From Thermodesulfobacteriota bacterium (GTDB lineage: Bacteria > Desulfobacterota_D > UBA1144 > Nemesobacterales > UBA2774), in the NCBI GenBank assembly GCA_035325995.1, contig DAOKYU010000003.1, positions 124,001-188,000 on the forward strand: 64,000 nt of DNA, in the 5' to 3' direction. The notes under the pieces are model-generated. The model made no database searches, was not told the DNA's origin, and saw only the letters and a list, made by a program, of their open reading frames with translations. Within the stretch, counting starts at the first letter, position 1. Every line of letters starts with the position of its first letter. Shown in pieces: positions 34,375 through 43,366 of this stretch. A program made the position numbers and the translations under genes.

Positions 34375-34968
34375 ATGGCTATCAAAATCAAGGTACTCAA
34401 GCATCCTGAGCTCACGTGGTACGAGAAGCTCTATCTTCCGCAGATAGTGCACGGGCTCTATCTTACCATTATGCACCTGATTAAATTCCGGCCGATAACC
34501 GTCCAGTACCCCGAAGAGGTAAAGGAGCTTCCGCCGAGATACAGGGGGCTTCACGTCATGCCGGGAGACGACGACGGCGAAATAAGATGCGTCGCCTGCA
34601 AGCTGTGCGAGGTCGCCTGCCCGACGCAGGCCATATCGATAGTGGCCGAGCCGGCGGACGATTACGGAATCGAGAGAAGGCCCAAGGTCTACAACATCGA
34701 TTTCATGAGATGCGTCTTCTGCGGATTCTGTGTCGAGGCCTGCCCTTGCGATGCGCTCCGCATGGGGATGAAATACGAGCTCGCTTCTTACAACCGCGCC
34801 GGGCTCGTCCACACCAAAGAAGTCTTCTTCGACCCGAACGTCATAAGCCAGGCGCCGAGGGACAACGCCAACTTCCTCTACGAGATGGGCAAGGGGAATA
34901 TTCTCGACAAGCCCGAAGAAATCGAAAAGGTCAAAAAGCTCACCGGAACGTACACCTCATCCGACTGA
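34375..34968 (+). CDS. nuoI: NuoI-like 2x[4Fe-4S] ferredoxin subunit, standing alone
   Basis: A 197-residue protein homologous to the NADH:quinone oxidoreductase subunit I. Two 4Fe-4S motifs are present: CVACKLCEVACP (about residue 73) and CVFCGFCVEACP (about 115), followed by the NuoI-type ALRMGMKYELASY. The start ATG at 34375 is chosen over an in-frame TTG at 34357, as it opens with AIKIKVLKHPELTWYEKLYLP. No other nuo genes are nearby. It could be a displaced complex I subunit or a ferredoxin-like component of another complex. Confidence 0.88.
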   Translation: MAIKIKVLKHPELTWYEKLYLPQIVHGLYLTIMHLIKFRPITVQYPEEVKELPPRYRGLHVMPGDDDGEIRCVACKLCEVACPTQAISIVAEPADDYGIERRPKVYNIDFMRCVFCGFCVEACPCDALRMGMKYELASYNRAGLVHTKEVFFDPNVISQAPRDNANFLYEMGKGNILDKPEEIEKVKKLTGTYTSSD

Positions 34969-35001
34969 TTCCCACGGATTATATGCTATATGCCGCCGGG
35001 G

Positions 35002-36024
35002 CTATTTTCGCTTCGACAATTTCTTTCCGAGCCAGCATAAGCCGTACGAGGCCGCGCTGTAGAAAAAATAGAGAAAGTGCACGGGTATGGCGAGAAGCGT
35101 GAAGCCGAGCCCCCTCTCTTCGAGGAAAAAGACGTAGAGGTATCTGTTAAGCAGTATCAACGAAATGACCAGTACGGCCGATAGTATAAGCGCCGGGTAG
35201 AGAGTCCCCGCGCTCCCGAACAGGGCCGCGAAGACGACAACCAGAACGGCGATTGACAGCATGCCCACGAGGGCCGCGCTCACCCTGTCGGCGACGCTGA
35301 CGTTGAGGTCCCTGGGCGAGAATCCGCTTTCGAGTATAAGCTTCGACCACGGCACTGCGCGCCGGGATACGTCGGTTCTGAGCATCGACCAGAAGCCCCA
35401 CTCCTTAAGATGCTTCACCTGAAGCTCCTTGTCGAGGAGTATTCTGTGTCCCTTCCGCTTCATCCTGTACCCGAGCTCTATGTCCTCGATCGAAGGTTTC
35501 GAGAAACGCACCCTGTCGAACCCGCCCATCTCCATGAATACGTCCTTTTTTACCGCGCCGCAGCCCGACCAGAACGTGCTCGCATCGCTCCGGGATTTCT
35601 GGTGAACGTAATGATGCAGAAGGTTTCGGTATTGAGACAGAAAATCGGGCGCCGACGGCTCAGTGTCATACGAGCCGAATACGGCGGCTATTTCCGGATT
35701 CCTGGAGAAGGTATCGAGTATGCGCGTGATGGTGTCGCCCCTCACGAGCACGTCCGCGTCGAGGAACAGCACAATCGGCGCTACGGCGGCTGCGGCCCCT
35801 TCGTTCCTGGCGGCTGCGGGGCCGTAGTTCCGCCCCAGCTCGAGGACCTTGACGCCGAAGCCTTTCGCTAACGCCGCCGAGCCGTCCCTTGAGCCGTCGT
35901 CCACCACTATCGTCTCGAACTCCGTATGAAACGACGCCTTAAGCGCGTGAAGGCACATCGACAAATACACTTCCCCGTTGTGGACGGGTATGACGACCGA
36001 TATGTCGGGATTTTTGGAATTCAT
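35002..36024 (-). CDS. Family 2 glycosyltransferase with membrane tail
   Basis: A 340-residue GT2 enzyme. The catalytic domain starts ISVVIPVHNGEVYLSMCLHA, with VVDDGSRDGS and the metal-binding FLDADVLV. An acceptor-side motif is FWSGCGAVKKDVF. The C-terminal 90 residues have three hydrophobic helices (about 245-325) that anchor it to the inner membrane. It would move a sugar from a nucleotide or lipid donor to a membrane glycolipid. It follows the ABC exporter gene by 12 bases in the same operon, so it likely builds the glycan that the exporter moves. Confidence 0.9.
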   Translation of the reverse strand: MNSKNPDISVVIPVHNGEVYLSMCLHALKASFHTEFETIVVDDGSRDGSAALAKGFGVKVLELGRNYGPAAARNEGAAAAVAPIVLFLDADVLVRGDTITRILDTFSRNPEIAAVFGSYDTEPSAPDFLSQYRNLLHHYVHQKSRSDASTFWSGCGAVKKDVFMEMGGFDRVRFSKPSIEDIELGYRMKRKGHRILLDKELQVKHLKEWGFWSMLRTDVSRRAVPWSKLILESGFSPRDLNVSVADRVSAALVGMLSIAVLVVVFAALFGSAGTLYPALILSAVLVISLILLNRYLYVFFLEERGLGFTLLAIPVHFLYFFYSAASYGLCWLGKKLSKRK

Positions 36025-36036
36025 ATCTATTTAATG

Positions 36037-37842
36037 CTAACTTCCGGTCGTGGCGAGCCTGTAAAATTCGCCCTTAAGCTTCATGAGCTCCGATTCCCCG
36101 CCGGATTCGACGACCCTGCCGTCCTTGAGCACGATGATCTGGTCCGCGTTTTTAATCGTCGAGAACCTGTGCGCTATAATGATAACCGTCCTGTTCCGGC
36201 TGAGCTCTGTTATCGCCCTGTGTATGAGCTGCTCGGTGGCCGTATCGAGGGAGCTGGTGGCCTCGTCGAGAATCAGGATCTCGGGGTTTTTGAGCGTCGC
36301 CCTGGCGATCGAAATCCTCTGCCTCTGTCCGCCCGAAAGCCTTATGCCCCTCTCGCCGAGCATCGTGTCGTACCCCTCGGGGAGCGCCGAAATGAACTCG
36401 TCGGCCCCCGCCCTCTTCGCCGCGTCCACGATTATATCGTCCGTGTAATCTCCCGTGAGGCCGAAAGCTATATTATTCCTGACGGTATCGTTGAATATAA
36501 ATGTATCCTGGCTTACCATGCCGACGTGGCGAAGGTACGATTCCACCTCGTAGTCGGGGAGCGGCTTTCCGTCGATGAGAATCCTGCCCGACTGCGGATC
36601 GTAGAACCTCAGCAGGAGATTTATGACCGTGGATTTCCCGGCGCCCGATTTGCCGACTATGGCGGTCGTCTCTCCCTTGGGTATGAAGAAATTCGTCTCC
36701 GAGAGGGCCGCCCTCTCCCCTTCGTTATAGGAGAATGTCACGGAATCGAACGTTATGCCGTCTTTTAGGCCGGAATAAACCAGCTCTCCGTCCGTGATCT
36801 GCGGCTTGTTGTCGGTCCTTACGAGGTCGAAGACCGTGTCGAAGGCGGGGAGCCTGCTGACTATTATTCCCCTCGTCTGGTTCATAAGCTTCAGGACGGG
36901 CAATATGCGGGCGATTATGTATATGAAGGGCAGTATCTGCGTCAGGACGAGCCTGTAGTCCATCGCCGAGCTCTTTATCGCTATGAGAAAGAGCACCCCT
37001 ATGGCGATGACGCCGAAGGCCTCCGTTACGACGTGCACCATGAACGTCGTGAAGTTGACGTTCAGCTGGTGGCGCGCGTGGCTTTCTATGTACTTATTGA
37101 GCTTCGCTATCTGCTCGCCTTCCTTCGTGAAGGATTTTATGACCTGAATACCCGAAAGCGTTTCGTGAAGCGAGGATGTAAGGTCCCTGCCGGTATCCAC
37201 GAGCCGCCGGCCGTACATCGAAAGCCGCCTTATGTATATCGAGACCGCGTATGCTATGACCGCCGCGAGGACTATCGAGACCAGGGTCAGCTTCCACGAG
37301 AATATGACGAGAAGGACGAGGAGGATGATGCACGACATCACGTACCCGGCCATTTCGACAATCTTTTTTATGAGGTCGTCGGTGAGGACGGTATTGTAAA
37401 TCGTCCTCTCGACGAGGTCGCCCGTTTTCACGGTGTTGTAAAATCCCATACCGGCGTGTACGAGCGAGTTCACGACCCTCGTCCGGAGGTTCGCTATGAG
37501 CCTCGCGGTGAGCCAGTAGGCCAGGTACTGGGAGACTCCGAGGACTATGTTCTTCAGGACTACCCCGCCCACGACGAAGGTGAGGGAGAGCAGTATCTGG
37601 GTTTCGATGGGGTATGCCGAGAATATTTCTATCAGCGAGCGGAGCGCCTCCGGCAGCTGGTCGTAGTTCTTTATCTGCTGTATCCCGGCGAGGAGCGGAA
37701 CGAGCATGCCTATCGATACGCCCTCGAACGCTGACGCCAGGAACAGAAGGAAAAGCAGGAGCGCGATATGAGCTTTATACGGACGAAGGAGGTCGAGCAC
37801 GAACTCCCTTTTTAGTTTCTTTTCGTCTTTCAATTCATGCAT
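36037..37842 (-). CDS. ABC exporter (MsbA-like half transporter)
   Basis: A 601-residue fused permease-ATPase. The N-terminal six helices (about 20-320) are followed by a nucleotide-binding domain with Walker A GKSGAGKST (about 387), signature LSGGQRQRISIARA, and Walker B ILILDEATSSLD. The type matches MsbA and related lipid or glycolipid flippases; it works as a homodimer in the inner membrane. It lies between a membrane glycosyltransferase and two membrane/flavoprotein genes on the same strand, which points to a lipid-linked glycan as substrate. The real MsbA of this organism may be elsewhere. Confidence 0.93.
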   Translation of the reverse strand: MHELKDEKKLKREFVLDLLRPYKAHIALLLFLLFLASAFEGVSIGMLVPLLAGIQQIKNYDQLPEALRSLIEIFSAYPIETQILLSLTFVVGGVVLKNIVLGVSQYLAYWLTARLIANLRTRVVNSLVHAGMGFYNTVKTGDLVERTIYNTVLTDDLIKKIVEMAGYVMSCIILLVLLVIFSWKLTLVSIVLAAVIAYAVSIYIRRLSMYGRRLVDTGRDLTSSLHETLSGIQVIKSFTKEGEQIAKLNKYIESHARHQLNVNFTTFMVHVVTEAFGVIAIGVLFLIAIKSSAMDYRLVLTQILPFIYIIARILPVLKLMNQTRGIIVSRLPAFDTVFDLVRTDNKPQITDGELVYSGLKDGITFDSVTFSYNEGERAALSETNFFIPKGETTAIVGKSGAGKSTVINLLLRFYDPQSGRILIDGKPLPDYEVESYLRHVGMVSQDTFIFNDTVRNNIAFGLTGDYTDDIIVDAAKRAGADEFISALPEGYDTMLGERGIRLSGGQRQRISIARATLKNPEILILDEATSSLDTATEQLIHRAITELSRNRTVIIIAHRFSTIKNADQIIVLKDGRVVESGGESELMKLKGEFYRLATTGS

Positions 37843-38006
37843 TCCGAATGATTATAACCCCTAAAAGCCAAGTTATTTTACTCTATATTAAGCCGACTTG
37901 AAAAATGGTCCGGAAACGCAAGATATTGTGAGGACGGCCTGAAATTCCGGCAAAGGAGACCTTCCATGGGCGCTTCGAACAAGGAATAAAGGAGCCTCGG
38001 AATGTG

Positions 38007-38336
38007 TTATCGCTGCCTGAACATAACGATGCGGTTATAGAGCCACCCTATGAACGTCCCCGCTAAGGTTCCGAGAGCAAAGCCGTAGACGAATCCGACG
38101 ACGCTTCCCAAAAACGAGACGCTGTAGCCTATGAAGAACTGGCTCAAAAGCCCGAGATGTGGACCGACGACGTACTCCCCGGCGCTGTTAGGCTGAGGCC
38201 CTTTCACCAAAAGCCAGTTCGTCGCTATGAAAATCAGAAGCCCGAGGAGTATGCCGAACACGAGCCCCATGGATTTTGCATTGAGCAGCGCAACTGCCTG
38301 GAGGAGTTTCTCTTCTTCTGTTTTCTGCTTCGTCAT
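38007..38336 (-). CDS. Small membrane protein, paralogue of the flavoprotein's C-terminal domain
   Basis: A 109-residue protein with two or three hydrophobic helices (about 20-45, 60-100). Its sequence aligns with the C-terminal membrane domain of the next gene (38349-40217): LLSQFFIGYSVS against LLNQYFAGYTIS, and GTFIGWLYN against GFIFGWLFAYMRN. It is therefore a free-standing copy of that domain. Function unknown; the domain may anchor or bring together enzymes of the glycan pathway. It begins 12 bases after the flavoprotein stop, clearly co-transcribed. Confidence 0.75.
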   Translation of the reverse strand: MTKQKTEEEKLLQAVALLNAKSMGLVFGILLGLLIFIATNWLLVKGPQPNSAGEYVVGPHLGLLSQFFIGYSVSFLGSVVGFVYGFALGTLAGTFIGWLYNRIVMFRQR

Positions 38337-38348
38337 GGCGGTCTTATA

Positions 38349-40217
38349 TCATATATAATCTATGAAATTCTTGAAAGACGAGAGCTCTCTTTGGCGCTTT
38401 ATCTTGAATATGAAGAGGCCCGTGAGGAAATTCCTCATATAAGCGAACAACCATCCGAATATAAATCCCCAGAAGAACGAGTATCCGAGCCCGATGAAGG
38501 CCCCCTCGACGCTGATCGTGTAGCCGGCGAAGTACTGGTTTAAAAGCCCGACGTATTTATGCGCTTCGGTGCCCCCTTTCAGAATGAGGAAAATGGTCGC
38601 CAGGAAAACCGTCAGCCCCGATGCCGTCCCTACGGACAGGGCGAAGGCGAGCTTGTCGAGCCTCGCAAACGCCCTCATTATGACCTGCTCTATCGGCCTG
38701 GGCGCGCTCTCCGGCACCCTGGGCTGGGTCGACGAGAGCCCCTCGTACTCCGAAAGCCCGTACTCCCCGGCCTCGCCTTCTTCGTGGTATTCCTGGTCGG
38801 TGTTGACCCTCCAGAGGTCGTAGTCGGCGCCGTTTATATTCCTTGCCGCCAGCATGGCCGTCAGCATGGAGTGGTCCTGGTTGTTGTATTTGTGCATGCC
38901 GTTACGGCCCACGAGCTGAAGATTGTCTATGCCCGAAAGATAGCCGCGTATGGTGGCGAGGGAGTCCCTGTAGGTTGAATCGTAAACCGGGTAGGCCTTC
39001 GGCATCCTGACCACGGTGCCGTCCACCACGAGCGACGGGTCGCAGAGGCCTATAATGCCGAGCTCCTTTTTCCCGAGCTCTATAAGGTCCCGGTCGCTCA
39101 TCGTCCAGAGCCCGTCCCCCTCGAAACAGAAATATTCGAGCCCGAGACACGTCTTTTTCGGGTCGGGCACCATCTCCTCGCTCCAGTTCTTGAAGTTCTG
39201 TATCCTCCCGAGCCTTACCCCGGGGTCGTGTATGTATATCCAGTTGTCCGGAAAGAGTACAGGCGTATCTATTATCAGCGAGACGGTCAGAAAGTCCCTG
39301 TATTTAAGATCGTTTGCGGCTTTCACGACATCATCCGGCGGCGGCGGGTCGATTGCGCCTATGAGCTCCCTTACCGGCATGCTGCTTATGAAGTGAGACC
39401 CTCTTACCTCCCTTTCGCTGCCGCCGTGTCTCACCGTCACGCTCTCCACCTTCCCGCCCGAGACGCGAAGCCCGCACACGTCGGCATTCATGACGAGGTC
39501 GCTTCCGTCCCTCGATATCTTTTCGGCTATGGCTTCCCACATCATCCCGGGGCCGAGCCTCGGGTAATGAAAGCTGTCTATGAGCGTTTTAATTACATCT
39601 TCCCGCGAACGTCCCCTGTTCTTTAGAAGGGCGTTCTTCATGGCCTCGAGGAGAGACAGGCCCTTTATCCTCTGCGCGGCCCATTCTGCGCTTATTTCCG
39701 TGCACGGGATTCCCCACACCTTTTCGGTGTAGGTCTTGAAGAAGAGCTCGTAGAGACGTTTTCCGAACCTGTTGGATACCCACTTGTCGAACGTCTCCTC
39801 GGGCGTATCCGGGAAAGCCTGCGCCTTGAGGTAGCTCACGACTATCATGAAGCTGTTCCAGATTCCGAGCCCGAATACGGCGTTCATTACCTTGAACGGG
39901 TAGTAAAAGAATTTCTTGTTGTAATAGATGCGCGAAAGCCGCTTTCTTTCGACGAAGTCGTCCCCGAGCACCTCTTCCCAAAGGTCCTCCACGGCCTTTA
40001 CCTTGGTAAAGAACCTGTGCCCGCCGATGTCGAAGCGGTAGCCCTTGTAGTTCACCGTTCTGGCGATGCCGCCCACAATGTCGTCCTTTTCGAGGACGAT
40101 GGTCTTCCTGCCCGCCCTGGACAGCTCGTACGCGGCCGTGAGCCCGGCGGGGCCTCCGCCGATTATCACAACCCTCTCGTCTGCGAGGCCGTTTTGAGAA
40201 CCGGGCCCGTCTGTCAT
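38349..40217 (-). CDS. UDP-galactopyranose-mutase-like flavoprotein with C-terminal membrane domain
   Basis: A 622-residue FAD protein of the UGM/protoporphyrinogen-oxidase-like type. The dinucleotide fold is VIIGGGPAGLTAAYELSRAG with GGIARTVNYKGYRFDIGGHRFFTK. The FAD part continues to about residue 470 (YRDSLATIRGYLSGIDNLQLVGRNGMHKYNNQDH). A low-complexity linker (about 475-510) leads to a two-helix membrane domain (about 520-605) that resembles the small protein encoded just downstream. The fusion is unusual for this family, which is normally soluble. A furanose or related sugar rearrangement at the membrane is a guess from the neighbours (ABC exporter, glycosyltransferase). Confidence 0.85.
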   Translation of the reverse strand: MTDGPGSQNGLADERVVIIGGGPAGLTAAYELSRAGRKTIVLEKDDIVGGIARTVNYKGYRFDIGGHRFFTKVKAVEDLWEEVLGDDFVERKRLSRIYYNKKFFYYPFKVMNAVFGLGIWNSFMIVVSYLKAQAFPDTPEETFDKWVSNRFGKRLYELFFKTYTEKVWGIPCTEISAEWAAQRIKGLSLLEAMKNALLKNRGRSREDVIKTLIDSFHYPRLGPGMMWEAIAEKISRDGSDLVMNADVCGLRVSGGKVESVTVRHGGSEREVRGSHFISSMPVRELIGAIDPPPPDDVVKAANDLKYRDFLTVSLIIDTPVLFPDNWIYIHDPGVRLGRIQNFKNWSEEMVPDPKKTCLGLEYFCFEGDGLWTMSDRDLIELGKKELGIIGLCDPSLVVDGTVVRMPKAYPVYDSTYRDSLATIRGYLSGIDNLQLVGRNGMHKYNNQDHSMLTAMLAARNINGADYDLWRVNTDQEYHEEGEAGEYGLSEYEGLSSTQPRVPESAPRPIEQVIMRAFARLDKLAFALSVGTASGLTVFLATIFLILKGGTEAHKYVGLLNQYFAGYTISVEGAFIGLGYSFFWGFIFGWLFAYMRNFLTGLFIFKIKRQRELSSFKNFIDYI

Positions 40218-40241
40218 TTGAGCCTCCGTCCGGGAATAGCG

Positions 40242-42056
40242 CTATTGCTGCTCTTTCTGGCTTTGACCATTATCGGCTCTTAACCACGGGGTAAGCCTGA
40301 GTATGCCGGAGATGGCGGCCTTGAGCTGGCTTCTTTCGGTGACGAGGTGTATGCCGCCTTTTTTCGAGAAAAACTCCGCCGTCATCGTCCCGGGATCGAC
40401 CCCCCTGCCGCCGCTCGTGAGCTTTACGACCCTGTCACCGGCAAACGCCACCGTCGCCTTCCTTTCGGAGATTATGAAATCGCCCTGGACGGCGTAGCTC
40501 GCGAGCGCCCCGCCCGTGGTCGGATGGCCGAGGACGGATATGAACGGCAGCCCGGCATTCTTGAGCCTTATTATGGAGGAAATCGTTTTCGCCATCTGGT
40601 AAAGGGCGATCGTGCCCTCCTGCATCCTCGCGCCGCCCGATGCCGTGACGACGACGAGCGGAAGCCCCCGGGCTATGGCGTAGTCTACGATAAGCTTCAT
40701 CTTTTCCCCGAACACAGCCCCCATGGAGCCGCCCATGAACCTGAATTCACTCACTGCAATAGCGACCGGCAGGCCGTACATGTCACCGTAGCCGACGATG
40801 AGCGAGTCCTTCGATTCGGACCGCCCGGAGCTCTTCCTCCTGGCGTCGCTGTAATCGTAGAAATTAAAGCGGTTGTCGATGTCCTCGACGCTGAGGTCAG
40901 AATGAAGCTCGTGAAACGAGTCTATGTCCAGAAGAATGTCGAGGTATTCGTGCCCGCCTATAGGGTTAGGCTTTTCGCAGTAGGGGCAGGCGAAATAGTT
41001 CCTCTGGAATTCCTCTTTCGCGAAATGCTTCCTGCACCCGGCCCTGACTATCTTGCCTTCGGGGTCTTTCTCGTCGTTGCAGAAATGAGGCTCTGCCCCG
41101 TAGAGCGCAAGCTGCATGTGGGAAACTTCGGGTGTGGGGGCCTTGCCGAAGGAATAATGCGGGAGCCAGCTTCTTATCTTTTTGGCTATGGCCTGGTACG
41201 TATGCTCGGAAGTTTCAACCCCGCCGCATTCCTGAATTTTCTTAACGAGGTTTTCCCGAAGATAGTTTACGTCCGTCTTTTCGAGCTCTTCAGAGGCGGA
41301 TACTATGGCTTTCTCGATATTAGCGAGCACCTTTTTCTTGTAGTCCGAAGAGGTCAGCGGCGGCTCTTTTATAACGCTGTCAACGATGCCGTACTTCAGC
41401 ATGTAGTCGGACGTCGGCTGGAGGACCTCCAGAGCTTCCTCTATCTTATCTGCGCTCCTGAAGAGTATGGCGGAGCACCCCTCTGCGGTGATGACCGAGT
41501 ACTCGGCCCGGGCGAGCATGAATCTCCTGTGGGCTAGCTGAAACGCTATCGCGCCGCCGCTGCCGCCGCTGCCGAGGACTATCGATATGGTCTTGGTCTT
41601 GAGGGATATCATCCGGGCCTGGCAGTCAGAAATCAGCCACGACTGGAGTTTCCCGGCCGAATATTCGAACGGGTCGCCGCCGATGGTGTCGATGTACGTA
41701 TGCAGCATGAGCCCGTTTTCCTCGGCGTAGGTCATCATGCTAAGCGCCAGCGCATAACCGTCCGCCTTCACGAGGCCGTAGTTGAGCCTCGTCCTGTCGG
41801 CGTCGCTCGACGGCATCTGCTGGGCTATGACGGCGACCTTTTTGTTGGTTTTTCTTAACTGCGCAGTGCCTACTATGACGGCGGGGTCGTCAACGATGTC
41901 GATGATCTGTCCCGTCCTCGTGACGTACTGCATGGGGAAATCGGGAATCTCGTTGTAAGGCACGAAATTCTTGTAAAGCGAGTCGATTATCTCCCCTGAT
42001 TTAATCTTTTCGTAGGACCTTGCCTGTTCGTGTATCGTAGTCAGCTTCGAGGTCAT
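40242..42056 (-). CDS. Acetyl-CoA carboxyltransferase, alpha and beta subunits fused (AccA-AccD)
   Basis: A 604-residue single chain joining both carboxyltransferase subunits of acetyl-CoA carboxylase, making malonyl-CoA. The N-terminal half is AccA-like (GSGGSGGAIAFQLAHRRFML, YSVITAEGCSAILFRSADK). The C-terminal half is AccD-like (FRFMGGSMGAVFGEKM, VVTASGGARMQEG, LGHPTTGGALASYAVQGD). The zinc finger in between (about 327-359) has C-x14-C-x15-CPYC in place of the usual C-x2-C-x15-C-x2-C. This alpha-beta order is the reverse of the actinobacterial fusion. The key AccA loop reads IDTIGGDP where E. coli AccA has an IDTPGAYPG-like loop, so specificity could differ. The biotin parts are not nearby. 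Confidence 0.88.
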   Translation of the reverse strand: MTSKLTTIHEQARSYEKIKSGEIIDSLYKNFVPYNEIPDFPMQYVTRTGQIIDIVDDPAVIVGTAQLRKTNKKVAVIAQQMPSSDADRTRLNYGLVKADGYALALSMMTYAEENGLMLHTYIDTIGGDPFEYSAGKLQSWLISDCQARMISLKTKTISIVLGSGGSGGAIAFQLAHRRFMLARAEYSVITAEGCSAILFRSADKIEEALEVLQPTSDYMLKYGIVDSVIKEPPLTSSDYKKKVLANIEKAIVSASEELEKTDVNYLRENLVKKIQECGGVETSEHTYQAIAKKIRSWLPHYSFGKAPTPEVSHMQLALYGAEPHFCNDEKDPEGKIVRAGCRKHFAKEEFQRNYFACPYCEKPNPIGGHEYLDILLDIDSFHELHSDLSVEDIDNRFNFYDYSDARRKSSGRSESKDSLIVGYGDMYGLPVAIAVSEFRFMGGSMGAVFGEKMKLIVDYAIARGLPLVVVTASGGARMQEGTIALYQMAKTISSIIRLKNAGLPFISVLGHPTTGGALASYAVQGDFIISERKATVAFAGDRVVKLTSGGRGVDPGTMTAEFFSKKGGIHLVTERSQLKAAISGILRLTPWLRADNGQSQKEQQ

Positions 42057-42151
42057 TTACTAAATTCTCCGTGTATATCCGGTCATGCTGGCTTTGTTGA
42101 CAGGATGAGGTGAATTATTATAACCATAGAAAATTCGATATGATACAGTGG

Positions 42152-42192
42152 GCCGGCCAAAACCGGATTGCAGACGTCCGGTCCCGGCCGGC
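42152..42192 (-). other. Strong hairpin between two minus-strand genes
   Basis: The inverted repeat gccggcc / ggccggc with an inner ccgga / tccgg (42152-42192) lies about 45 bases after the monooxygenase stop at 42237. There is no T-run, so it is a possible Rho-assisted terminator or simply a structured spacer. The accAD gene starts at 42056, with a TATAAT-like -10 at 42117-42122 on the minus strand. Confidence 0.45.
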
Positions 42193-42236
42193 TACTTCCA
42201 AATATCTCCGAAGCCTCTGTCAGCCTTCCGTGCGGT

Positions 42237-43262
42237 TCAGGAAACTTCCGGCAGCACCTTTTCGACGAAGAGCTTCATGGACCTCACCGCCTCGTCGTGT
42301 GTTATGCCCGGGAACTTGAACCTGCAGATGAGGTTATCGACGGGCAGAGCTTCCTGGTACCGCTTTATGGTCTCTATGCACTCCTCTGGCGTTCCTATTA
42401 TCGACTGCTCCCTCGCTATGTCGTAAAGAATCGGATCGCTCGGATCCGACAGCAGGTTGCCGTCGCGGTCCACCATCGACCCCCACGACGCATATCCCTT
42501 GGCCGTATACGTAACGTGCTCCTTTATCTTCTCCCATACTTTGTCGGCGCCCTCGTCGGATATGTACATCTCCCGCACGAGCGGCTTTTCGAAATCCGCC
42601 GGGTTCCTGCCGTATTCTTCGAGCAGCCCCGCGTGCATGTCGAAAAGATACTTCACGATAGGAATAACCCCTATAGCCGGCACGAAGAGCGGCGCCCCTA
42701 TCCTGGCGGCCCTCCGTATAGCGGGCTCGGTAAACGCCCCTATCCATACCGGGATGGGCTTTTGAACCGGTTTCGGAGTAACGCTGGTGTTCTCTAATTT
42801 ATAGTATTTACCGTCGAAGCTGAACGGCTCGTCGGCCCAGCCCTTCCGGAGTATTTCTATGCTCTCTTCCATCCTGCCCTTTCTTTCTTTAAGAGTCCTT
42901 CCGAAGGCCGAGAACTCCTCCTGGCGGTATCCGAGCCCGAGGCCCAGTATAAGCCGTCCGCCTGAAATGAGGTCTACGACGGCGGCGTCCTCGGCGACCC
43001 TTACCGGGTCGTGGAGAGGCATGAGGAGAACCCCCGTTCCTATGCGGACATTCTTTGTCCTGGCGGCGATGGCGGCGGCCGCAACGAGAGAGGACGGGCA
43101 GTAGCCGTCTTCCAGGAAATGGTGCTCGGTGAGCCACGCGGAATCGAAACCCATCTGGTCCGCGAGGCTTATTTCGTCGAGCATCTCGGGATAAAGCTCC
43201 TTATGCGGTCTGGGGTTGTGGGGCGGGGACTGAAGACTATAATATCCAACACCGAATTTCAT
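42237..43262 (-). CDS. LLM-class (luciferase-like) flavin-dependent oxidoreductase 1
   Basis: A 341-residue bacterial luciferase-like protein. It begins MKFGVGYYSLQSPP and shows WLTEHHFLEDGYCPS, IRIGTGVLLMPLHDPVRVAEDAAVVDLISGGRL, typical of the family's TIM barrel. The cofactor can be FMN or F420; neither can be told from sequence by eye. A second copy (47507-48532) shares long identical motifs. It is a single gene with a hairpin after it. Function is unknown; relatives take part in breakdown of long-chain or cyclic compounds. Confidence 0.9.
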   Translation of the reverse strand: MKFGVGYYSLQSPPHNPRPHKELYPEMLDEISLADQMGFDSAWLTEHHFLEDGYCPSSLVAAAAIAARTKNVRIGTGVLLMPLHDPVRVAEDAAVVDLISGGRLILGLGLGYRQEEFSAFGRTLKERKGRMEESIEILRKGWADEPFSFDGKYYKLENTSVTPKPVQKPIPVWIGAFTEPAIRRAARIGAPLFVPAIGVIPIVKYLFDMHAGLLEEYGRNPADFEKPLVREMYISDEGADKVWEKIKEHVTYTAKGYASWGSMVDRDGNLLSDPSDPILYDIAREQSIIGTPEECIETIKRYQEALPVDNLICRFKFPGITHDEAVRSMKLFVEKVLPEVS

Positions 43263-43366
43263 GGTACCTCCTCCTTTAGCGGGTATTTGGCTTTACAACG
43301 AGCTTGATCCGATTATCCGCAGCAGCTGCCCGGACCGGACTATTATAACCTGAAAGGGAAATTTAA

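Noticed and set aside
40347..41537. A 396-residue plus-strand frame over the accAD gene
   Set aside because: Antisense of a clearly conserved enzyme; high Arg, Val and Glu content is typical of shadows in this GC-rich DNA.
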